Positions 7,660 to 16,120 of a stretch of 64,000 nucleotides of DNA are shown here, in pieces (within the stretch, counting starts at the first letter, position 1; the number at the start of each line of letters is the position of its first letter). The stretch is taken from NCBI GenBank assembly GCA_011052985.1, contig DRHY01000178.1, forward strand, positions 21,772 to 85,771. Reading direction: 5' to 3'. The position numbers and the translations under genes were made by a program. This DNA comes from Methylophaga thalassica (GTDB taxonomy: Bacteria > Pseudomonadota > Gammaproteobacteria > Nitrosococcales > Methylophagaceae). The notes beneath the pieces are model-generated. The model ran no database searches, was not told where the DNA came from, and saw only the letters and a list, made by a program, of their open reading frames with translations.

Positions 7660-8727
7660 ATGAATAATTCATTACACGAACCATACAAACCTCAGCTGAC
7701 AATTACTGATGGTGTGTATGTATTTGCTGCACCAGAAATGCGGGGGAGACTAAATAGAAATGGTAAACCTTGGACGGTCAGAACCATATTTGTTTATAAC
7801 GTTCAGCAAGTGCTCTATCGGAATAATTCTAAACATGCAAAACGTCAGAAACCTGTTTCTGAAAAAACAAAAGCAAATAGATTTAATGAAATACGCTCTA
7901 TGGCACATACACTCCATGACCTGGGGTACCGGATTACATTGCCTACACATATTCGTCAAAAGCACGTTAAAGCTTTGACACATTTCTGGGAAGCTAGAGA
8001 AGACCTCCAGACTGCCTCTGTAGTGCAAAAAGTATCTATTCTAAGAACCTTTTTGCGGTGGATGGGTAAAGAGGGTGTCATTACTGGACTTAGTGATAAA
8101 GAGCTATTTTCCAAACCAGAATTAATGAAGAGAGAATATGTTGCGAAAGAAGATAAAAGCTGGGATGACAAGTTCGACATAGACGATCTCATTCAAAAAG
8201 TAAGTGATGACTGTAAGTACTGTGGTCGTCAATTGAAGCTCTCACACTTATTTGGCCTGAGAGCTAAAGAATCAATGTTATTTAGACCCAACCTGGATTA
8301 CGACAGAGAAGGGCAATTCATTCATGTTCGTCGTGGCACTAAAGGTGGCCGTCCTAGAACAGTGCCTATTGAATCAGTTGAGCAACGCCAGTACCTAGAA
8401 GAGCTCTTGACGTATAGCTATGACATCAATGAGTCCATGATTCCACGTCGATATACTCCTAGCAGCTGGATTAAACGTTATTACCGGATAACAAATAGAA
8501 ATGGAATCTCACGGAAAACAGGCATAACACCACACGGCCTGAGACATGGTTACGCACAAAGACTGTATACACGCACTACAGGGCATCCTGCAGCAGTAAA
8601 AGATGTACCTAAAATTGCACGAGATATAGACATGATCGAGGAAAGGATAGCCAGGCTTATGGTTTCAGAAAACCTTGGCCATAGTAGGGAGTCAATCACG
8701 AGCGCTTACATAGGGAGTAATGATTAA
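7660..8727 (+). CDS. tyrosine recombinase/integrase
   Basis: The 355-residue protein has an N-terminal SAM-like core-binding half and a C-terminal catalytic half. The visible catalytic set is Arg in FGLRAKES (~199), a lysine in TKGGRPRTVP (~230), HGLRH (~291-295), His in LGHSRES (~341) and Tyr in SAYIGS (~349). This complete R-K-HxxR-H-Y set indicates an active enzyme of the plasmid/phage integrase class. GGAG lies 8 bp before the ATG. On a plasmid such enzymes resolve dimers or integrate elements. The stop overlaps the ATG of the next gene by one base, so they are co-transcribed. Confidence 0.85.
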   Translation: MNNSLHEPYKPQLTITDGVYVFAAPEMRGRLNRNGKPWTVRTIFVYNVQQVLYRNNSKHAKRQKPVSEKTKANRFNEIRSMAHTLHDLGYRITLPTHIRQKHVKALTHFWEAREDLQTASVVQKVSILRTFLRWMGKEGVITGLSDKELFSKPELMKREYVAKEDKSWDDKFDIDDLIQKVSDDCKYCGRQLKLSHLFGLRAKESMLFRPNLDYDREGQFIHVRRGTKGGRPRTVPIESVEQRQYLEELLTYSYDINESMIPRRYTPSSWIKRYYRITNRNGISRKTGITPHGLRHGYAQRLYTRTTGHPAAVKDVPKIARDIDMIEERIARLMVSENLGHSRESITSAYIGSND

Positions 8728-9098
8728 TGTGCTATTCCCATTCAGCTATGTCATCAACATGTACCTATTCTCTAATGTCCAAGAATTACTATTTCAGTGA
8801 TAACCATTGGGATCGGTTATTAGATATTGTTATTTCAACTGGCCAAGTAGATGATCTGAGCACCACAGCTCTTGATGTTCTAAATAGAATTAGTGATAAC
8901 GGGGACCCAACCACATATGTATCACTTGTTCAGTTGCACGAGTTAAAACAGAAAACTGGCAAAAAATACTCGAGTGTTTTTAGAGCTATTACAGAGTTAG
9001 TTCAAGCAGAAATTATCATTCATCGCTATGACATTGATGCTTCCGTTTACATGCTTCATCCACGTTTAATTCGTACAGTAACAAGGATGGTGTCGTGA
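8727..9098 (+). CDS. winged-helix-like protein downstream of the integrase
   Basis: It is 123 residues long if the overlapping ATG is used; internal ATGs at codons 8 and 17 are alternatives. The middle (VSLVQLHELKQKTGKKYSS, then VFRAITELVQAEIIIHRYD) looks like a helix-turn-helix followed by a beta wing, as in RepL-type or MarR-like DNA-binding folds. It overlaps both neighbours (ATG on the integrase stop; the next GTG on its own stop), so three genes form a coupled operon. It may be a regulator or replication-linked protein; not certain. Confidence 0.5.
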   Translation: MCYSHSAMSSTCTYSLMSKNYYFSDNHWDRLLDIVISTGQVDDLSTTALDVLNRISDNGDPTTYVSLVQLHELKQKTGKKYSSVFRAITELVQAEIIIHRYDIDASVYMLHPRLIRTVTRMVS

Positions 9099-9454
9099 TT
9101 AGAGTCAAAAAAGAACTGCAAACAGCATTCATACCACCAAGACCTTTAAAACTGCATGATGAAGATTCTGGTGATGAAAGAATTACTGCCTATTTTGAAG
9201 AGACCTACCAGGGTGCTGTTGTAATCATTTCAGGTTCAGTTCACTTGGCAACATTACCAAGTGTAAAAGAAGCATTAAAACTAGCCAGCTATACCATTCT
9301 CGGAATACAACATTGCAATAAGCTAGAGTTGATACCTGAATTGGAATTGGAATCGGACCACATCACACATCAGAGCTTTGAGGAGTGGCTTTCTCGTAAC
9401 CAAGATGGTTACACCTCTGAGTCAATGTCTAACCTCCACATATCTAAAAACTGA
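9095..9454 (+). CDS. hypothetical protein in the integrase operon
   Basis: This 119-residue soluble protein starts at a GTG overlapping the upstream stop. It has an alpha/beta look in the middle (GAVVIISGSVHLATLPSV) and an acidic C-terminal part. No family was recognised. Coupling to the integrase suggests a role in its control or in recombination. Confidence 0.5.
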   Translation: MIRVKKELQTAFIPPRPLKLHDEDSGDERITAYFEETYQGAVVIISGSVHLATLPSVKEALKLASYTILGIQHCNKLELIPELELESDHITHQSFEEWLSRNQDGYTSESMSNLHISKN

Positions 9455-9460
9455 AACATA

Positions 9461-9727
9461 ATGATTATCAAAATAATCGACTCTACAGACATAACTATTG
9501 AAAGTATTTTGATGGACTCTTTGGGTGAGAAGGTAGAATTTACCAATGGATGCTCGCTAATACTGGTGGATGATGACGGTCTCTTTTGGGGAACGTCACC
9601 TTATGGATTAGATTGGGCTTGCAACTCCCATGAAGGTTGGGTTGAATCAGTTTTTAAATGGCTTAGTTACTGGAATGATGACAGGGATGAATCGGGAGTA
9701 TTAATAAGCGATGAAGGTACATTCTAG
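9461..9727 (+). CDS. small acidic hypothetical protein
   Basis: 88 residues, acidic, with many aromatic residues (WGTSPYGLDWACNSH, WVESVFKWLSYW). It begins 6 bp after the preceding stop, with no clear Shine-Dalgarno, so translation may depend on coupling. Function unknown. Confidence 0.45.
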   Translation: MIIKIIDSTDITIESILMDSLGEKVEFTNGCSLILVDDDGLFWGTSPYGLDWACNSHEGWVESVFKWLSYWNDDRDESGVLISDEGTF

Positions 9728-9821
9728 GCTGCTAAAGAATCTATATAAAGTCGAGGTTGCATAATAGCTGAGTCCTTTTAAGACAGTGAAAAGTTACCGA
9801 CTGCTAAGCAAGTGCACTAGG

Positions 9822-10496
9822 TTAGCCTAGAGAATCACCGGCGGACTTAGTACTTCCATATCTATCGACTTCTTTTTCCAGCCCGTCGAAAAACACTAGT
9901 AATGTAGCAATGAAATCATCTATTAAATCTGACTCTACTGATAAATAGCCTGCCTCAGCTTTCTTCAGCTTTGGGTATTTTCTGATTACACCATGTAATT
10001 TGTCGCTAGTATTTGACGGTATTTTTCCTCCATTATGCACAATACAGTTCCTAACCTTATTAATGTCCTGTATGTGACTCCATTCCATCTCTACCTTGTT
10101 GAAATCTATACCTACCATTTTTGTTAGATAAAGCTTTGCTCTCTCTACTCCCTTTCCATTTAGGTCTCTTAATTCAATTTTGCTATCAATAGAAACAGCT
10201 AACTTCTCGCACAGGGTATTCATCTGATGCTCAAGAAAATTGTAGAGACTGATCAGCAGAGATTCTCTGTGAAATTCTGGAGTTACAGTTTGGTATTGTT
10301 CCCAGGCATAATCATGGGATATTTCATCATGAGACTCTTCTAGTGAGTCTTGGATCTTGCTCTGATAATCTTTATGGAGTTCTTCTTTTTGCTGTCTCCA
10401 AAAAGATTCTGTTTGAGAGTGAAACGAGCGGAATCGCATGAGCTCAACTTTGGCAATATGACAATGAAAAAAAGTACCATTTCCAAATAAATCCAT
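9822..10496 (-). CDS. HEPN-domain protein, candidate RNase
   Basis: The 224-residue, mostly helical protein carries RNCIVH (residues 149-154), the R-x4-H motif of HEPN ribonucleases with Asn after the Arg, preceded by a helix DINKV and followed by NGGKIP as in MAE_28990-like HEPN proteins. HEPN enzymes act in toxin-antitoxin, abortive infection and stress systems. A strong AGGAGGAAT lies before the ATG. No nucleotidyltransferase partner is adjacent; a RelE-type pair lies 330 bp away on the other strand. The family call rests on the motif and helical pattern. Confidence 0.6.
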   Translation of the reverse strand: MDLFGNGTFFHCHIAKVELMRFRSFHSQTESFWRQQKEELHKDYQSKIQDSLEESHDEISHDYAWEQYQTVTPEFHRESLLISLYNFLEHQMNTLCEKLAVSIDSKIELRDLNGKGVERAKLYLTKMVGIDFNKVEMEWSHIQDINKVRNCIVHNGGKIPSNTSDKLHGVIRKYPKLKKAEAGYLSVESDLIDDFIATLLVFFDGLEKEVDRYGSTKSAGDSLG

Positions 10497-10539
10497 CTTA
10501 ATTCCTCCTTACATATCAATATTTCATTTACGCGAAACA

Positions 10540-10697
10540 GTTATTCCAATTGAACTTGCCAGATCCAGATCGTGATGTATGGTATTTGGATATATCGAAC
10601 AAAGGTAGCACAAGTGTTGATTAAACAATCTGTATACGTGGCTCCCTTCGATAATGTGTCTACACATGAGTTAATTAAAGCTTTGAAAGCAGCCTAA
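10540..10697 (+). pseudogene. decayed paralogue of the gene at 2702-3127
   Basis: Translation gives LPDPDRDVWYLDISNKGSTS, then a one-base frame change, then KQSVYVAPFDNVSTHELIKA and a stop at 10695-10697. The first part matches the WYMIENINNKG region of the 141-residue protein at 2702-3127, and the tail is in the corresponding position. No start or leader remains upstream, so this is a frameshifted remnant. Confidence 0.5.
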
Positions 10698-10757
10698 ATA
10701 ACTCAAGCGAAATTCTTTGAAACTGAAATAAAGGCTATTTCATTGCAACAAAAACAA

Positions 10758-10793
10758 CTAAAGGTTACATTTAGACACCTTTAGTATTATAAT
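10758..10793 (+). promoter_or_regulatory. toxin-antitoxin promoter with operator
   Basis: CTAAAGGT (10758-10765) and ACCTTTAG (10777-10784) form an inverted repeat immediately upstream of TATAAT (10788-10793). This arrangement is typical for binding of an antitoxin or toxin-antitoxin complex that represses its own operon. Confidence 0.55.
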
Positions 10794-10826
10794 GAAACCT
10801 TATTAGTTCAATAAAGAGGTTTAGCC

Positions 10827-11045
10827 ATGGCTAAAGCAATAAAATTATCAGATGAGCTGGTTAATGATGCGACTATAAATGGTAAAGCTCAAGAAAGAAG
10901 TGCACCTAAACAAATTGAGTACTGGGCAAAAATTGGCAAGATTGCTATTGAAAATCCTGATCTACCGTTCAGCTTCATACAAGGGGTTTTGCTTGGTATT
11001 GAAGAAATGAACGCCGGCGAGGTCAGCGAGTACACATTCGGATGA
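10827..11045 (+). CDS. ParD-like antitoxin
   Basis: This 72-residue protein (AIKLSDELVNDATINGKAQE, then APKQIEYWAKIGKIA) matches the pattern of the ParD-like antitoxin family that pairs with RelE/ParE toxins: an N-terminal beta-strand/helix for DNA binding and a helical tail for toxin binding. AAAGAGG lies upstream of the ATG, and its 3' end overlaps the toxin gene by 4 bp. The promoter carries an inverted-repeat operator. It should neutralise the toxin and repress the operon. Confidence 0.75.
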   Translation: MAKAIKLSDELVNDATINGKAQERSAPKQIEYWAKIGKIAIENPDLPFSFIQGVLLGIEEMNAGEVSEYTFG

Positions 11046-11335
11046 TTGTTCGACAAACCAAAGCTTTCAAAAGAAAGATAAAAAAACTTCATAAACAAGA
11101 AAAGTTAGAGCTCGATAAAGCCGTCAAAGAAGTAATGGCGAATCCTTCTATCGGTGATAAAAAGAAGGGCGATCTGAAAGATATTCAAGTCTATAAGTAT
11201 AAGTACAAAACACAGCAGTATTTATTGGCGTATCACTTTCAGGATGATGAACTCATTTTGACTTTTATTGAGTATGGCCAGCATGAAAACTTTTATCGTG
11301 ATCTTAAAAATAGCAATTTAGAAGTTATCAGATAA
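11042..11335 (+). CDS. RelE/ParE-superfamily toxin
   Basis: The 97-residue basic protein has the RelE fold pattern: helices rich in Lys (FKRKIKKLHKQEKLELDKAV), GDLKDIQVYKYKYKTQQYLLAYHFQDDEL as the central sheet, and a C-terminal LTFIEYGQHENFYRDL, which resembles the ...IGtHenFYr.L ending of this group. Members are ribosome-dependent mRNA interferases or gyrase poisons; the HENFYRDL ending favours the RelE side. It overlaps the antitoxin by 4 bp. It stabilises mobile elements by post-segregational killing. Confidence 0.75.
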   Translation: MIVRQTKAFKRKIKKLHKQEKLELDKAVKEVMANPSIGDKKKGDLKDIQVYKYKYKTQQYLLAYHFQDDELILTFIEYGQHENFYRDLKNSNLEVIR

Positions 11336-11359
11336 TGCAACAAGATAACGGAGTGTGAA

Positions 11360-11617
11360 ATGACAGATTTTAACATTGATGTACTTGATGGTTCTTTTCA
11401 GGCTCAAGCTGAACGTCTGACTAGGATGGTAGAAAGTAAGCGAATAACACCTGAGCTGGCATCACTTCTGCTTTCATATTACGCATTGGGAAGAGCTGAA
11501 GCTACAGGTGAAGTTTGTGATGTCGTTTCTTCAGCAAAAGTTTTTAATCCTGATCATGATGTGACCATGCAGCTTTTTAGAAAATCAAGGTCCGCACATC
11601 TTGTCTTTACTAAATAG
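11360..11617 (+). CDS. hypothetical protein after the toxin-antitoxin pair
   Basis: 85 residues, helical at first (FQAQAERLTRMVESKRITPE), no membrane segment. Its start, with AACGGAGTGTGAA upstream, is 25 bp after the toxin stop, so it may be co-transcribed. Function unknown. Confidence 0.5.
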   Translation: MTDFNIDVLDGSFQAQAERLTRMVESKRITPELASLLLSYYALGRAEATGEVCDVVSSAKVFNPDHDVTMQLFRKSRSAHLVFTK

Positions 11618-11644
11618 AACCGCAACAAAACCAGGGAATCAGTA

Positions 11645-11782
11645 ATGAATTGTGAAGAAAGACTTAATTGTTGTTCATGTGGGGATAACAACTGTGGATG
11701 CCGTTACTGTTGGGACTGTAACGCTTGCGAAAATTGTAAAAATGATATCGAGCCATGTGAAAACATGAGCATGGATGATTAA
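11645..11782 (+). CDS. 45-residue cysteine-rich mini-protein
   Basis: The ATG at 11645 follows CAGGGAATCAGTA. Eleven of the 45 residues are Cys, arranged as CC.C...C.C..C..C..C..C and C near the end (NCCSCGDNNCGCRYCWDCNA), as in small zinc- or metal-binding proteins. The frame stays open for 57 more codons after its TAA, to 11956 (FYSPFTLDIPFGDDWRIHDY), with no obvious start. Either that is a second gene without a standard start, or the stop split a longer gene. Confidence 0.45.
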   Translation: MNCEERLNCCSCGDNNCGCRYCWDCNACENCKNDIEPCENMSMDD

Positions 11783-11982
11783 CTGCTTCACACATGTGTT
11801 TTTAATGGCTGCATTATACTCAGGGGCAGTGATAACAAGTTCTATAGCCCGTTTACACTTGATATTCCCTTCGGTGATGATTGGCGAATCCATGACTATG
11901 AAGGATTTGGAGTATTCACAAATACTGACAAGATAGCGAATGATATATTTCGATAATAGATATTCATAAGGAAGGTCGATAA

Positions 11983-12183
11983 ATGCAATCATCAACGATT
12001 TCTTTTACTGCTCAGTTGAGCGGTGATTATTCAACTGAAGATGTCGAAAAGGCTCTATCATCATTATCAAGTGCTTTAATTACAATCACTGAAAATCAAT
12101 CAGAATATAAGTTCAGACCATTAACTGCTTTTTCACTCTCTTCCGAGGGTGAGTTAATGATGAATGTTCGATTCGTAGAATAA
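11983..12183 (+). CDS. small hypothetical protein
   Basis: 66 residues, Ser/Thr-rich, beta-like at the ends (ISFTAQLSGDYS and ELMMNVRFVE). AAGGAAGG lies upstream of the ATG. It begins a run of three short genes on the plus strand. Function unknown. Confidence 0.5.
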   Translation: MQSSTISFTAQLSGDYSTEDVEKALSSLSSALITITENQSEYKFRPLTAFSLSSEGELMMNVRFVE

Positions 12184-12200
12184 AAATAGAAGGATAATCA

Positions 12201-12398
12201 ATGCTTGCCAGTGTTTTTTTAATACTTCTTTTTTGTGGTGCTGTACTTTTATTTGATCATGTTCAAAATGTTGGTTTTGTAGTTGCCACCGATCAGCTTG
12301 GAATCATTAGTTTAGCTCTATTTATCTCTGTCTTCGTAGTACCAATGATTGTGAAACTTATCGCTTTCTACACGAATAATTCAAAACAGGATAAGTAA
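12201..12398 (+). CDS. small two-helix membrane protein
   Basis: 65 residues with hydrophobic helices at ~2-20 and ~34-55 and a short polar C-terminus. AGAAGGATAATC provides the ribosome site. The next gene begins one base after its stop, so the two membrane proteins are co-translated. Confidence 0.5.
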   Translation: MLASVFLILLFCGAVLLFDHVQNVGFVVATDQLGIISLALFISVFVVPMIVKLIAFYTNNSKQDK

Positions 12399-12399
12399 G

Positions 12400-12678
12400 A
12401 TGGAGCCAAACGATATATTTTACTTTCTCCTCTTACTGCTAGGCTTATCAGTCTCAGTCCCAATCATTCAAGCTGCTACGATTAAAAATAAGGTCAGTCA
12501 CTCCAATACTTTTATTCTAGTGTCGTTGAACGTAGCATCCTGGATAGGATTGATTTCGAGTCAATTGAAACCTGATCCGCTCATGGCTTTATTTTGCTCA
12601 ATTGTGGCTTTTGAGATTGCCATGTATTTAAAAAGAAGACTCATTGCTCGTTGGCAAAAGCTCGGCTATCTACTCTGA
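12400..12678 (+). CDS. small three-helix membrane protein
   Basis: 92 residues with hydrophobic segments near 7-26, 37-52 and 59-77, ending in a basic tail (KRRLIARWQK). It begins directly after the preceding membrane protein. No family was recognised; the two could form a complex. Confidence 0.5.
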   Translation: MEPNDIFYFLLLLLGLSVSVPIIQAATIKNKVSHSNTFILVSLNVASWIGLISSQLKPDPLMALFCSIVAFEIAMYLKRRLIARWQKLGYLL

Positions 12679-12746
12679 TACTGATGGCCTCTTTTAAGTG
12701 ATTAGTTTGCTTAATCAACGCCTCAAGTGTTATCCCATTTTTAAAC

Positions 12747-14501
12747 TCAAGCAGCTTCAAACATATCAAGTTGCATTGGAATTACATTGATTATCTCTGC
12801 AGTTTTACTGTCTATTTTTTCTGGATAAAATGAACGTGACAACAACTCTTCGACGTCTATACCTGGACCTACCAGTCCGAGACCTTCTTTAACTACAGTT
12901 CGCCTCAGAATAGCATCGTGAAGTGATAGCTGCTGAGGACTAAGACTAACAACTCCCATACTCACCCACCATTTATATCCTCGTGTGTAGCCGCGAGATA
13001 GAGTTGTGTCACTTCGTATATCCATCATTCTGTCATACTCAAAATCGATAGCTAGTACAGCTCCCTCAAAATCAACATCAAAGCTGGACTCGGTTTCGAC
13101 ATCCATTACAACCTTACCATTCTTAAGCGTCCGTACTCCCATACAATGGCTAGGGTCGAAGAATTCCATTTCAATCATTCGTAGTCCGTCAAAGACACCT
13201 TGCGAATAGGCATCACCCTCGACTTTAAAATACTTAGTTTTGGGCATAGGAGTTCGTTTTACATAGTCAATGTCGGGGACAGGGTAGCGAACACCATTCT
13301 CGAAGATATCCTTATACTCAACAATAGCCTGAAATGGCCTGTGCATCCCTTGTAATGACCATAAAGCATCAATAGCAATCAGTCCTTCAAACGAGATTAA
13401 TTGAAATCGTGGAAGAGATAAGCCGGCAGCGTATGCTGCTTCCTGTTCCTCGGCGTCAATAGTCAATGCATAACGAAGTAAGTCCAGGCACATCTCTGGT
13501 GAATAAGTGTCAGGACGTATTTTCAAACAACCATCATCTGTAAGTGTACGGCCAACCCAATTACGTCGAGAGTAGTCCCACTGAGTTTTAAACATGAAAT
13601 TTCTAAGACGATTAGCATTGACCATGTAGCCATATTTTTCTCGATCCGATTGAATCATATTTTCCAGAGACTTATCAGTTTTCCCCACTCTAAGACAAGT
13701 AATACAACCGCTTCGCGCCGTACAACTATTACCTCTCTGAGATTTTAAGCTTTCCGTGATTGAATCCGAAATTACAGCACACCCAGAAGCTCCAGAGTCT
13801 GCGTATATACGAGTCAAATCTTCAAAGTCAGAGTAAGACTCAATCAAACCAGAACGTACATAACCAATCCATTCCCACACGTCATCTGTTTCAAAGTCAG
13901 CAATAGCAGCAAACACCAAATCTCCGTCTTTGTTTCTCATGGGTGAAAGGTGTGTTTCCTTACGCTTTTCCATTTTCTTTCCTCTGGCCACAGATTCAGA
14001 ATAACGAGTGCCAACCAAAGTGACGACTTCTTTTCCTGATTTCCCAGCGACATCATTCAGCATTTTCTTACGCAGCCGCTTCATAGGCTTTATTTTGAGG
14101 TCAGTAGTGCAATCGGAATTGGTAGTAGGGAAAGAAGGCAAGCAACGACCACTAAAGATGCCTACTGCCCATTCATCATTCAGGTTTGGTCGAGCTATCT
14201 GAAAATCTAGATCCAGGCCATGCTTATCAGCAAACTTGAGTAATCTCTGAGAGTCCTTCAGTACGTGCATAGATATTTCGGGGTTTTCAACACCGGTATC
14301 ACTATTGGTAGCCAGAATACGAGGGAATATACCTTTTGATTTTGCTCGAAGGGCAGCATGGAGAGTAATGTCCATCAAAACACTACTATCTTTACCTGAA
14401 CTGGTACTGACAGCTATAGGTATACCATCCATAAATAACTCTTCAATTCTTGTTATAGCAGCTTCAAATTTAGGATTATTCATGGTGCTCATTTTGTTCA
14501 C
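12747..14501 (-). CDS. DndC-like PAPS-reductase-family ATP pyrophosphatase
   Basis: The 584-residue protein has the PP-loop SGKDSS (residues 35-40), a downstream CTTDLKIKPMKR segment typical of PAPS reductase/DndC, and a Cys cluster around residues 240-267 (SGCAV, then NSCTARSGCITCLRVGKTDKS) that resembles the iron-sulfur ligand region of DndC. DndC activates DNA for phosphorothioation with DndA, B, D and E, none of which is seen here. So it is an orphan relative, perhaps acting on another nucleic-acid or sulfur substrate. A GTG at 14501 gives the longest form; ATGs at codons 4 and 7 are alternatives. Confidence 0.7.
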   Translation of the reverse strand: MNKMSTMNNPKFEAAITRIEELFMDGIPIAVSTSSGKDSSVLMDITLHAALRAKSKGIFPRILATNSDTGVENPEISMHVLKDSQRLLKFADKHGLDLDFQIARPNLNDEWAVGIFSGRCLPSFPTTNSDCTTDLKIKPMKRLRKKMLNDVAGKSGKEVVTLVGTRYSESVARGKKMEKRKETHLSPMRNKDGDLVFAAIADFETDDVWEWIGYVRSGLIESYSDFEDLTRIYADSGASGCAVISDSITESLKSQRGNSCTARSGCITCLRVGKTDKSLENMIQSDREKYGYMVNANRLRNFMFKTQWDYSRRNWVGRTLTDDGCLKIRPDTYSPEMCLDLLRYALTIDAEEQEAAYAAGLSLPRFQLISFEGLIAIDALWSLQGMHRPFQAIVEYKDIFENGVRYPVPDIDYVKRTPMPKTKYFKVEGDAYSQGVFDGLRMIEMEFFDPSHCMGVRTLKNGKVVMDVETESSFDVDFEGAVLAIDFEYDRMMDIRSDTTLSRGYTRGYKWWVSMGVVSLSPQQLSLHDAILRRTVVKEGLGLVGPGIDVEELLSRSFYPEKIDSKTAEIINVIPMQLDMFEAA

Positions 14502-14724
14502 GTCCGGTTAATTGCAAATACAAAAACCATTTGATCACGTAAATCAGAAGGGGCAACCCTTAGAACTAATAATGCAGTTAGCCACCACAAGAATAATATT
14601 AAGAGCGCTAAGCAATAGAGTCTGCCTAGCCTTCAGAAATGGGGTAATGTAATGAGAAATATTCCGTCTCAGAGCAATAGAATAATAAGGAATTATATTT
14701 GGCCTGCTATAAAACGGTTAGACA

Positions 14725-14765
14725 TAAAAAAAGCCCCATGTCCTATCGGTACAAGGGGCTTTTTG
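14725..14765. terminator. Rho-independent terminator
   Basis: AAAAAAAGCCCC and GGGGCTTTTT flank a loop with an inner TGT/ACA pair. It closes the lipoprotein gene on the minus strand (its stop is at 14779) and could work in both directions. The rest of 14502-14724 shows no gene. Confidence 0.75.
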
Positions 14766-14778
14766 TGCTTGATTAGTA

Positions 14779-15423
14779 TTAACGCACCAACTTACCATGC
14801 TTCCATTTATCACTCATTTGAATTAATGGAGCAGAGCCTTCTTTGATGGTTTCAGGATGCTCAGTAGCTTGAGCAATAGAAGAAAACTTCTCATTTAAAT
14901 AAGGTGAGTCCTTAGCCCAGTCAGCAATATTAGCTAGTTTATAGGTATAACTCACTTGTGACATGACGTAGCCAAATCTTTCAGCTGGCTCGGTAAAGTC
15001 AGTAACTTCCACCACTTCATTATTTGCATAACAAAAACGGACCCTTTCACGTGAGTTTATATTCGCATTGTTTTCACCTTCAGCGGTCAGACTGTATTTA
15101 CTACCAGGTACAAGCTTTGGTGCTTCATCATCAAACATTGCAGCAAATGCAGGGTTTTTGATTTGTACATCTTCGACTTTCAAAAAACCAATATCCACAA
15201 ACTCATCAAAAACCGTGTGTTTTTTTGCTAACTCTCTCGTATAGGGCAGCACCCCAATATCTAAGCACTCCGGTTTCTGCTCATAATAATCATTTATCGC
15301 AGCCTTAAAATTCTCTTTATTTGCATCAGTTGGGCTAGAACAACCGATTACTGATGTTAATACAATTGCCGTGAGGCTTAGAGTTCCTAATCTATTTATC
15401 ACTAATAAATCCTTATTTTGCAT
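14779..15423 (-). CDS. putative lipoprotein
   Basis: 214 residues. The N-terminus has a hydrophobic signal (LGTLSLTAIVLTSVIGC) with a lipobox-like SVIGC and Cys at residue 28, so it should be lipid-modified and exported. The mature part is soluble, acidic, and contains NSRERVRFCYANNEVVEV. The start overlaps the upstream gene by 11 bp, so the two are an operon. Function unknown; on conjugative elements such lipoproteins often serve exclusion or pilus assembly, but nothing here proves it. Confidence 0.6.
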   Translation of the reverse strand: MQNKDLLVINRLGTLSLTAIVLTSVIGCSSPTDANKENFKAAINDYYEQKPECLDIGVLPYTRELAKKHTVFDEFVDIGFLKVEDVQIKNPAFAAMFDDEAPKLVPGSKYSLTAEGENNANINSRERVRFCYANNEVVEVTDFTEPAERFGYVMSQVSYTYKLANIADWAKDSPYLNEKFSSIAQATEHPETIKEGSAPLIQMSDKWKHGKLVR

Positions 15424-15718
15424 GGTGTGGAAATTCTTTTTCTAAGTGTTTTAACACAGTGTCCAACGCTTCATCAGATGAGCAGCCAGCAACACTCATT
15501 AACCCGGTTACAGCAAGACTGGAAACACTATCTAATGTCTCTATGTCATCAAGGGTAGGGTTCAGCTCAAACTCTGAGTTAGTCACCAAAAGAGATTGAG
15601 CCTGAAACTGTTTAGCTAAAATAACTGCCAGCTTTTTAACTTGTTCAATATCCATTGATGTTTGTGAGGACAGTGTGGCCATAAGCAATTTTGCTTCTTC
15701 GTTTATGTTATTTGTCAT
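15413..15718 (-). CDS. hypothetical protein, operon with the lipoprotein
   Basis: 101 residues, acidic and helical (MDIEQVKKLAVILAKQFQAQ). It overlaps the lipoprotein gene start. No membrane segment or known family. Confidence 0.5.
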   Translation of the reverse strand: MTNNINEEAKLLMATLSSQTSMDIEQVKKLAVILAKQFQAQSLLVTNSEFELNPTLDDIETLDSVSSLAVTGLMSVAGCSSDEALDTVLKHLEKEFPHHAK

Positions 15719-15845
15719 GAGAGTTCCAATAATAATATTAAGCTGCAGCTGCTCACTTGATGGTTAGGTTATCTTACGACCCCATAAACACAAGTAAACA
15801 TGTCACAGTTTGTTTTTTCTATACATCACCAATAATAGTGGCGAC

Positions 15846-16016
15846 TTATTTACGAGCATGTGAAAGTAGAGTGCATGTAATATAGATGATTACTCCAATT
15901 GCTAGATATGTGCTTAGCCCTATAACCTCTTGACCTCTCAAATCACCATATACAGAGATCGAAAAATAGATGATGGCAACAACTTTAATTAGGTTACCTT
16001 TAAATAAATGTTCCAT
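15846..16016 (-). CDS. 56-residue two-helix membrane protein
   Basis: The ATG (complement of 16014-16016) has TGAGGTAG upstream. The product starts MEHLFKGN and contains two hydrophobic segments (LIKVVAIIYFSISVYG and YLAIGVIIYITCTLLS). The gene fills most of the gap between the methyltransferase and the next operon. Function unknown. Confidence 0.5.
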   Translation of the reverse strand: MEHLFKGNLIKVVAIIYFSISVYGDLRGQEVIGLSTYLAIGVIIYITCTLLSHARK

Positions 16017-16120
16017 AGGTTTACTACCTCATTAATTCCAATACGCTTGTCGATTGACAATTCATTAGCAAAAGGGCAAAGAAACAAGTCTGTTTATTTG
16101 CCCTAAGCCACTGCCACTAA

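Noticed and set aside
11675..11995. Minus-strand frame of 106 codons
   Set aside because: It is antisense to the Cys-rich mini-protein and the next gene and lacks a start site.
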